Shown in pieces: positions 1-3,846 of a stretch of DNA of 7,580 nucleotides (positions are counted from its first letter, which is position 1; the number at the start of each line of letters is the position of its first letter). The notes beneath the pieces are model-generated. The model ran no database searches. It was not told the DNA's origin and saw nothing but the letters and a program-made list of their open reading frames with translations. Origin of the DNA: JBCCWR01 sp039193385 (GTDB lineage Bacteria > Verrucomicrobiota > Verrucomicrobiia > Methylacidiphilales > JBCCWR01); contig JBCCWR010000117.1 in assembly GCA_039193385.1 (NCBI GenBank), positions 1-7,580 of the forward strand. Reading direction: 5' to 3'. The translations under genes were made by a program, and so were the position numbers.

Positions 1-293
1 GCAAATAAAATAGTAACAATGTAGGACTGATCCTGTTTTACGATGACAGGTGGCGGTTCAGATGGCTGAGGAGGAAGAGTTGGTGTAGGAGGTGCAAATT
101 TTTGTGGTTTAGGCTGTCCTAGAGTTTTTGCTTCACGTGCATTTTTTTGAGCTGCAAGATTCTTTTGAATAGGCTTAATAGCCCCAGTAATTTCTTCTGT
201 CTCCGTAGGAATAACAATTCTACCAGTAGTACTGTTGACTACATAAAGATCCTCTGGAAGAAGCTCTTCTGGTTGATTGTCTGCCTGATTCAT
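1..293 (-). CDS. Partial proline-rich protein, unknown function (N-terminal 97 residues)
   Basis: The frame opens at an ATG whose complement is at 291-293 and stays open to the window edge, so only the first 97 residues are visible. An in-frame TGA lies a few codons upstream and no other start intervenes, which fixes this ATG. The protein begins MNQADNQPEELLPEDLYVV, with no signal peptide. An acidic head (about residues 1-35) is followed by a Lys/Gln/Ala-rich stretch (about 40-65) and a proline-rich segment (about 61-82, PKPQKFAPPTPTLPPQPSEP). The last visible residues, QSYIVTILF, turn hydrophobic and could be the start of a membrane segment. That would give a soluble proline-rich arm before an anchor, but this is inference. 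No Shine-Dalgarno is visible. It lies 97 bp after the 279-aa gene on the same strand. I do not recognise the family. Confidence 0.6.
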   Translation of the reverse strand, partial: MNQADNQPEELLPEDLYVVNSTTGRIVIPTETEEITGAIKPIQKNLAAQKNAREAKTLGQPKPQKFAPPTPTLPPQPSEPPPVIVKQDQSYIVTILF

Positions 294-390
294 AGCATTT
301 ACAAATCATAACATACAACTATATCGATACAAATGACAAATTATTTTATCTATAAAAAGCTATATACCTCCTAAAAATAATGAATAGTTG
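294..390 (-). promoter_or_regulatory. Intergenic spacer with a possible promoter for the proline-rich gene
   Basis: This 97-bp AT-rich gap lies between two minus-strand genes. Read on the minus strand it contains TTGTCA, a close match to a -35 box, then an 18-nt gap to TATGTT, with TATGAT overlapping just after it; either could act as a -10 ahead of the start at 293. An isolated AGGAGGTATATAG lies at 372-360 on the minus strand but is not followed by a start codon at usable distance. I see no intrinsic terminator for the upstream gene here, so read-through is possible. Confidence 0.25.
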
Positions 391-1230
391 CTATTCCAAA
401 ACACTTTTGTCCTCAGGCTTATTCAACTGCCAGTAGGGAATACGCACCGATTTGCGCTGTTTAAGAAAGCCCCCATCACGTCTTTGCCATTCGAGTAAAA
501 GATAAGGACTTTTTTGCGCATAAAGAAATACGTCTTTGCCGAATTTTGTGCTGACAGTAACTTGCCAAACTTTGTTTTTCTTTCGCAAAGCAATTTTCGC
601 TTCTTCAACAAGCAATGAATCCGCTTTACTCGTTACGATAGTTGGAATCAATTTGCCATTAAACTCATGCCCATCTTTCCAGTTCAAAGTTCTGAGCTTG
701 AGAGGAAGCTCATCATAAAAAAGCACCTTTTCCTCAAGCTTCATTTGCTTCTGAACATCATCCATACCCTGCCAGTATGTCATGGCCTTGTAAGAAAGAT
801 TATTTCCTAGGATTCGTCCCTCCTTATAGCTATTTCCACAGCTATCAATACTGGCTAAACTAAATTTGATGAGTTGCCCCGTTTTTCGTTCCCAGAAGCT
901 GGAATGCATCTGCTCGTAGCGATAAGTCCCCGTTGGCACATGTATAAGCTGATTGAGTTTTATAACCTCATAAGCTTCTTTTTCACGCCAATCATCAGCT
1001 TTCACCATAGACTGACTTGAAAAATTTTCTTTGACCAAAAAATGTTTTACAACTGTATTTCGCGGCAGTTGATAACGAACTTCTAGAGCATCATACACAG
1101 TAACTTCGGCAAGACCATCATCCCAAATTTTATCTTCAAAAAAATTATTCGAAAAATTTGCTGTATCAGCAAAGCCAAAAGAAAATGTTGCAAAGATGTT
1201 GCAGATAACTATGTTTTTCAGCTTTTTCAT
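391..1230 (-). CDS. Secreted protein of unknown function, 279 aa
   Basis: The protein starts MKKLKNIVICNIFATFSFGFA, a typical Sec signal peptide with probable cleavage after Ala21, so the mature protein should be periplasmic or secreted. Cys10 lies inside the signal and is too early for a normal lipobox. The mature part has no further membrane segment and is rich in charged and aromatic residues. Notable stretches are WDDGLAEVTVYDA (36-48), TGTYRYEQMHSSFW (100-113), a lone mature Cys at 131 in SCGNSYKEG, FYDELPLKLR (171-180) and a C-terminal RRDGG..KSVRIPYWQL (250-269). I recall verrucomicrobial secreted proteins of similar size and layout, some carrying an old 'septum formation inhibitor Maf' label. 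I see none of the Maf nucleotide-pyrophosphatase motifs and would not use that name. The start is supported by the signal peptide. There is no Shine-Dalgarno; a promoter ends about 6 nt upstream, suggesting a leaderless message. Confidence 0.8.
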   Translation of the reverse strand: MKKLKNIVICNIFATFSFGFADTANFSNNFFEDKIWDDGLAEVTVYDALEVRYQLPRNTVVKHFLVKENFSSQSMVKADDWREKEAYEVIKLNQLIHVPTGTYRYEQMHSSFWERKTGQLIKFSLASIDSCGNSYKEGRILGNNLSYKAMTYWQGMDDVQKQMKLEEKVLFYDELPLKLRTLNWKDGHEFNGKLIPTIVTSKADSLLVEEAKIALRKKNKVWQVTVSTKFGKDVFLYAQKSPYLLLEWQRRDGGFLKQRKSVRIPYWQLNKPEDKSVLE

Positions 1231-1264
1231 AACGTGATCATATCACGTAACAGAATATCGACAA
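1231..1264 (-). promoter_or_regulatory. Promoter with a palindromic operator over the -10, for the 279-aa gene
   Basis: Read on the minus strand, TTGTCG (1264-1259) is followed after 16 nt by TATGAT (1242-1237), four and five matches to the sigma70 boxes. The -10 ends six nucleotides before the ATG at 1230, so transcription should start at or next to the start codon. The -10 sits in the centre of a perfect inverted repeat: ACGTGAT at 1232-1238, CAT spacer, ATCACGT at 1242-1248. A dimeric regulator bound there would block polymerase. The promoter call is by eye and the operator role is inferred; I cannot name the regulator. Confidence 0.5.
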
Positions 1265-1336
1265 CTGCTGCTGCTAGTGAGCCTAGGGAATACAAGAAGC
1301 AACCACAGCCTTTTGTTCAAGAGTTGTTCTAGGAAT

Positions 1337-1357
1337 AAAAAACCTGACAAAGTCAGG
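1337..1357 (-). terminator. Intrinsic terminator on the minus strand
   Basis: On the minus strand, CCTGAC, a TTT loop and GTCAGG form a perfect 6-bp stem followed directly by TTTTTT and then ATT. This is a compact intrinsic terminator. On the plus strand the hairpin has no T run after it, so the signal is directional. No recognised gene ends here on the minus strand. It therefore implies a minus-strand transcript starting between here and the neighbouring amidase-like gene, or an attenuator ahead of the 279-aa gene. Confidence 0.75.
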
Positions 1358-1403
1358 GTCATTAATAAGCGGTATTTATCGTTGCAACAAACTATCAAAT
1401 AAT

Positions 1404-1432
1404 CTCTGTAGGAAAAAAATTCCTAACCAGAG
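1404..1432. repeat. 11-bp stem-loop
   Basis: CTCTGTAGGAA pairs with TTCCTA and CAGAG across an A5 loop, with only the dinucleotide AC unpaired on the 3' side. A T-G wobble and an A-T pair (1402-1403 with 1433-1434) extend it on the plus strand. It is the strongest helix in the interval and unlikely by chance at this length. The loop is A-rich on the plus strand and T-rich on the minus strand. Confidence 0.65.
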
Positions 1433-1492
1433 GTCGAGTTAAAGAGGATCGGACAGGCAGCCGAACTCTCTAAATACAAAAGGAGGTGGATA

Positions 1493-1527
1493 GTTGACCC
1501 TATGGAATGATGGGATTCCCGGTCAAC
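1493..1527. repeat. Two-part stem-loop just before the amidase-like gene
   Basis: GTTGACC (1493-1499) pairs with GGTCAAC (1521-1527), and inside it GGAAT (1504-1508) pairs with ATTCC (1515-1519) over a GATGGG loop. It ends 13 nt before the ATG at 1541. It has no following T run on either strand, so it is not a terminator. Its 5' arm shares three bases with the possible long-range closing stem, so the two would compete. Confidence 0.6.
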
Positions 1528-1544
1528 AATCACGAATATTATGA
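1494..1544 (+). CDS. Possible 16-residue leader peptide coupled to the amidase-like gene
   Basis: AGGAGGTG at 1481-1488 is the best Shine-Dalgarno in the window, and 7 nt after the AGGAGG core comes a TTG that opens a short frame reading MTLWNDGIPGQQSRIL. Its stop TGA (1542-1544) overlaps the ATG of the next gene (1541-1543) as ATGA, the usual geometry of translational coupling. The TTG lies inside the stem at 1493-1527, so that fold would hide it. The peptide resembles nothing I know. The AGGAGG could instead be part of a structured RNA or of the opposite-strand transcript, so this remains a low-confidence call. Confidence 0.2.
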   Translation: MTLWNDGIPGQQSRIL

Positions 1545-2056
1545 AAAGCATAGCTATCGTGCTGTTTGCACTTATGGTAATTGGAGGTGCTGAGTCTGTT
1601 AACGCCTTTCATCAACCGCGTTACTTAAGAACAATTAGTAAAAACAAGAACAAGCCAAACGTACACTCTGTTCAGGAAAGATTAAAGCTGGGATCTATCC
1701 ATTATGATAGCCGTCTTGTGAAAGCAGTAAGCATCGCCCAGCAACGTGCCAAATCTCACTCAATACGACGCTGCTGGCGCTATGTAAAAGTAGCTCTTAT
1801 GAAAGCCGACGTCATTCAGTCCTATCCTACTTCTGTATACGCCAAACAGGCTGCGAATGAATTAACCGATTATTATGGATTCAAGCGCACTACCATCACT
1901 GACCCATACCAAGCACCCGTAGGAGCAGTCTTGGTCTATGGGGGAAAAGGAGCCGGACATGTGGAGCTAAAAGCCAAAGACGGTTTTGTCAGTGACTTTG
2001 TTTCCGCAACACCATCGCCTCGTCCACTCATTGGCGTTTACATCAAACCCATTTAA
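1541..2056 (+). CDS. Secreted CHAP/NlpC-P60-like cysteine amidase, probable cell-wall hydrolase
   Basis: A signal peptide (residues 1-22, hydrophobic core IAIVLFALMVIGG, cleavage after VNA) sends a mature protein of about 149 residues across the inner membrane. After a basic stretch (about 27-40) comes a helix with RRCWRYVKVAL, placing Cys78 where the nucleophile of papain-fold peptidoglycan amidases and endopeptidases lies. The later block APVGAVLVYGG..AGHVELK (125-144) supplies His140, with Glu142 or Asp152 as candidate third residue, and FVSDFVSATPSPRPLIGVYIK closes the fold. This Cys-helix, GAVLVY, GH order fits CHAP or NlpC/P60 enzymes, which cut the stem peptide or its amide bond. Substrate and cut site cannot be read from the sequence. 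No separate wall-binding domain is present. The start is set by the signal peptide; no Shine-Dalgarno lies at normal distance, but a structured leader and possible coupled leader frame precede it. Confidence 0.65.
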   Translation: MKSIAIVLFALMVIGGAESVNAFHQPRYLRTISKNKNKPNVHSVQERLKLGSIHYDSRLVKAVSIAQQRAKSHSIRRCWRYVKVALMKADVIQSYPTSVYAKQAANELTDYYGFKRTTITDPYQAPVGAVLVYGGKGAGHVELKAKDGFVSDFVSATPSPRPLIGVYIKPI

Positions 2057-2060
2057 TAAC

Positions 2061-2081
2061 AAGCTAAGCCTTATTTAGCTT
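2061..2081. repeat. Stem-loop after the amidase-like gene
   Basis: AAGCTAA (2061-2067) and TTAGCTT (2075-2081) form a perfect 7-bp stem with a 7-nt loop, starting five bases after the stop codon. There is no T run on the plus side, so it is not a classical intrinsic terminator. It may stabilise the 3' end of the message or help factor-dependent termination. Confidence 0.45.
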
Positions 2082-2090
2082 AACCCACTC

Positions 2091-2113
2091 ATATACAAGG
2101 GAGCATTGTATAT
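2091..2113. promoter_or_regulatory. Inverted repeat upstream of ruvA, possible operator
   Basis: ATATACAA (2091-2098) and TTGTATAT (2106-2113) are perfect 8-bp arms about a 7-bp centre, GGGAGCA. The repeat lies about 11 bp upstream of the candidate -35 of ruvA. ruvAB is often under LexA control, but the spacing does not fit the compact LexA boxes I know (CTG-N10-CAG or GAAC-N4-GTTC types). An operator or activator site for another dimeric regulator, or a simple hairpin, is equally possible. Confidence 0.35.
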
Positions 2114-2123
2114 AAAGCTTAGA

Positions 2124-2152
2124 TTGCCAGTTTTACTATTGGTTATTATTCT
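2124..2152 (+). promoter_or_regulatory. Candidate promoter for ruvAB
   Basis: TTGCCA at 2124-2129 matches the -35 consensus in five of six positions. A 17-nt spacer leads to TATTCT at 2147-2152, four of six for a -10. An overlapping TATTAT at 2144-2149 matches better but gives a 14-nt spacer. With the first pairing, transcription would begin at about 2159-2161, at the ruvA ATG, so the message would be leaderless or nearly so. This is a by-eye call in AT-rich DNA. Confidence 0.3.
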
Positions 2153-2160
2153 GAGTTTTA

Positions 2161-2766
2161 ATGATCGCGTTTGTTGAAGGAACTCTCGTAGAAGCACTGC
2201 CTGGTAGAATCATCATACAGGCAGGAGGACTAGGCTATGAAATTCTTATTCCCGCTTCTACATATGAAGCCTTACCCTCGGAAGGTTCGCAGTTCAAACT
2301 CTGGACCCACTTTCAAGTTAAGGAAGATTCTCATACACTCTACGGATTTCACAAAACAGAGCAGCGTGATCTCTTCCGGCTACTCACAGCACATGTATCT
2401 GGAGTAGGCCCAAAATTGGCATTAGCCGTTCTCAGTGGCAGCACTCCCTTGCAATTTCGTACGGCTGTAGCTAAGAGTGACGTTCATTTTCTCTCAAAAA
2501 TTAAAGGTTTGGGCAAAAAAACAGCGGAAAGAATTATTGTTGAATTGAAGGATAAACTAGGCGTTACTGAAGCATGGGCTCCCACGACCTACGCCAGCCC
2601 AGATACCGATCTTACGCCTGGGCAACAACTTACCAATGATGCCCTACTCGCTCTTATGGCCCTCGGTTACAAACAACCTGACGCTTTAAAGGCAATTGAA
2701 AAAGTCCCCTCAGAAGAGCGTAAAAGCGTTGAGATAACAGTCCGCAGAGCATTACAACAACTCTAA
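2161..2766 (+). CDS. ruvA: Holliday junction branch migration complex subunit RuvA
   Basis: RuvA binds the four-way Holliday junction as a tetramer and loads the RuvB ring motors that drive branch migration during recombinational repair in the cytoplasm. The 201-residue length is normal for the family. Residues 1-62 form the OB-fold, including GGLGYEI (22-28). The acidic pin that separates DNA strands at the junction centre appears as Glu55-Asp56 in KEDSHTLYGF, at the same numbers as in E. coli. Two helix-hairpin-helix motifs follow, GVGPKLALAVLSG (81-93) and IKGLGKKTAERIIVELKDKL (114-133). A flexible linker rich in Thr, Pro and Asp (about 134-155) leads to domain III, DALLALMALGY (160-170), which contacts RuvB. 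The ATG at 2161 gives the canonical MIAFVEGTL start. No Shine-Dalgarno is visible. ruvB begins 16 bp after the stop. Confidence 0.97.
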   Translation: MIAFVEGTLVEALPGRIIIQAGGLGYEILIPASTYEALPSEGSQFKLWTHFQVKEDSHTLYGFHKTEQRDLFRLLTAHVSGVGPKLALAVLSGSTPLQFRTAVAKSDVHFLSKIKGLGKKTAERIIVELKDKLGVTEAWAPTTYASPDTDLTPGQQLTNDALLALMALGYKQPDALKAIEKVPSEERKSVEITVRRALQQL

Positions 2767-2782
2767 CTTTTTTTAAAAATAC

Positions 2783-3799
2783 ATGTCCGAACATTCCATA
2801 AACAAATATAACAATGATGAAAAACCAGACTCGTACGAGATCTCACTTCGTCCACAAAGTCTTGATGATTTTGTCGGTCAAGACAAAGTAAAAGATCGTC
2901 TAAGTGTCATGGTTGAATCAGCGCGTATGCGCGAAGATGCTTTAGATCATATTTTACTCTGTGGCCCACCCGGACTGGGTAAGACAACTCTGGCAAATAT
3001 CCTGGCACAAGAAATGGGAGTACAAATGCGTAGCACTTCCGGCCCCGTCGTAGATAAAGCGGGTGACCTAGCAGGTTTGTTAACCAACCTTCAAGAAGGT
3101 GATGTGCTTTTTATTGATGAAATTCACCGCTTGAACAAAGCTATAGAAGAATACTTATATCCTGCTATGGAGGATTTTAAAATCGACATCATCATCGATC
3201 AAGGCCCCAATGCACGTTCTGTTTGTTTAAATTTGCCTAAATTTACACTCATCGGAGCAACTACGCGCGCAGGCATGCTTAGCGCACCCCTGCGTTCACG
3301 TTTCAGTATGATAAATCGCTTAGATTACTACAGCGCCGATTTTCTCCAAAGAGTGGTACTACGTTCATCAAAATTGTTAAAATTACAGATGGAACCACAA
3401 GGTGCTCTAGAAATTGCTCGCCGTTCACGAGGGACACCTCGTATAGCCAACAACCTTCTGCGTTGGGTGCGCGACTATGCCCTTGTTCATGCTGATGGTA
3501 AAGTCACCGCTGATATTGCAGATAAAGCATTAAATATGATTGAGATCGATTCCCACGGACTAGATGAAATGGACAAGCGTATTCTAGAAACTTTAATTAC
3601 TAAATTTAAAGGCGGTCCTGTTGGTATGAGCTCTTTAGCTGTCGCTGTCGGAGAAGAACCAGGCACTGTTGAAGAAGTGCATGAACCTTACCTTATTATG
3701 GAAGGCTATATTCAACGCACCCAGCAAGGACGTATTGCACTACCTCTAAGCTACGAACGTCTCGGTCTTCAAGCAAAGAAAGAAGATTTATTACTTTGA
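2783..3799 (+). CDS. ruvB: Holliday junction branch migration DNA helicase RuvB
   Basis: RuvB is the AAA+ motor that forms hexameric rings on the arms of a RuvA-bound Holliday junction and pulls DNA through by ATP hydrolysis. The 338-residue protein has Walker A GPPGLGKT (61-68), Walker B LFIDEIHRL (109-117), sensor 1 in GATTRAGML (158-166), the arginine-finger region APLRSRF (168-174) and sensor 2 RGTPRIANNLLR (216-227). A winged-helix DNA-binding domain follows from about residue 260, with the family's KGGPVGMSSLA (276-286). The first 18 or so residues form the usual variable polar head before the conserved LRPQSLDDFVGQ. The 16-bp gap from ruvA implies co-transcription. The sequence before the ATG is ACTTTTTTTAAAAATAC, with no Shine-Dalgarno. 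ruvC, often linked to ruvAB, is not in this window. Confidence 0.97.
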   Translation: MSEHSINKYNNDEKPDSYEISLRPQSLDDFVGQDKVKDRLSVMVESARMREDALDHILLCGPPGLGKTTLANILAQEMGVQMRSTSGPVVDKAGDLAGLLTNLQEGDVLFIDEIHRLNKAIEEYLYPAMEDFKIDIIIDQGPNARSVCLNLPKFTLIGATTRAGMLSAPLRSRFSMINRLDYYSADFLQRVVLRSSKLLKLQMEPQGALEIARRSRGTPRIANNLLRWVRDYALVHADGKVTADIADKALNMIEIDSHGLDEMDKRILETLITKFKGGPVGMSSLAVAVGEEPGTVEEVHEPYLIMEGYIQRTQQGRIALPLSYERLGLQAKKEDLLL

Positions 3800-3811
3800 G
3801 AGAATTCTTAC

Positions 3812-3839
3812 TTCACAGCTTGGTATTCATCTCTATTTT
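3812..3839 (+). promoter_or_regulatory. Possible promoter for carB
   Basis: In the 47-bp gap after ruvB, TTCACA (3812-3817) is followed after 16 nt by TATTTT (3834-3839), each about four matches to consensus. The -10 would end seven nucleotides before the carB ATG, again placing the start site at the start codon. Read-through from ruvAB is also possible, since no terminator is seen in the gap. Confidence 0.25.
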
Positions 3840-3846
3840 ACCCTGA

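Larger units (their letters stand above)
1337..1530 (-). ncRNA. Candidate small RNA of about 190 nt with an anti-SD-like unpaired stretch
   Basis: The gene-free interval before the amidase-like gene holds several helices and ends, on the minus strand, in an intrinsic terminator. Helices in plus coordinates are: CTCTG/CAGAG (1404-1408 with 1428-1432) stacked on TAGGAA/TTCCTA (1409-1414 with 1420-1425); AGAG/CTCT and TCGG/CCGA (1443-1452 with 1461-1469); GTTGACC/GGTCAAC (1493-1499 with 1521-1527) enclosing GGAAT/ATTCC. AACTATC (1390-1396) with GATAGTT (1489-1495) could close the first two into a three-way junction. On the minus strand the unpaired joining segment reads CCACCTCCTTTTG, like the 16S anti-Shine-Dalgarno tail. 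A weak minus-strand -10, CATAAT, lies at 1542-1537 with no clear -35. The alternative is a plus-strand structured leader for the downstream gene. It matches no ncRNA or riboswitch consensus I could recall. The 5' end is a guess. Confidence 0.4.

Noticed and set aside
1313..1329. Direct repeat TTGTTC at 11-bp spacing
   Set aside because: Only two 6-bp copies, not clearly placed with respect to a promoter; easily due to chance.
1388..1527. Known riboswitch upstream of a cell-wall hydrolase, such as the c-di-AMP (ydaO) type
   Set aside because: The gene context fits and CCGAACTC is faintly reminiscent, but the other conserved blocks of that class are missing as I remember them. Glycine, TPP, purine, cobalamin, c-di-GMP, fluoride and guanidine consensus blocks are also absent.
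1337..1530. 6S RNA, SRP RNA or tmRNA on the minus strand
   Set aside because: There is no SRP GGAAGCAGCC-type loop, no tmRNA acceptor or tag frame, and the three-way layout does not resemble the long single hairpin with a central bubble of 6S RNA.
2091..2113. LexA (SOS) box before ruvA
   Set aside because: The arms contain TATAC-like bases, but the 7-bp centre makes the repeat too wide for the LexA boxes I know.
2515..2521. A7 run in ruvA as a programmed frameshift site
   Set aside because: The run is read in frame as AAA AAA A within the conserved GLGKKTAER motif, is not in the X-XXY-YYZ register, and the full-length protein is intact.
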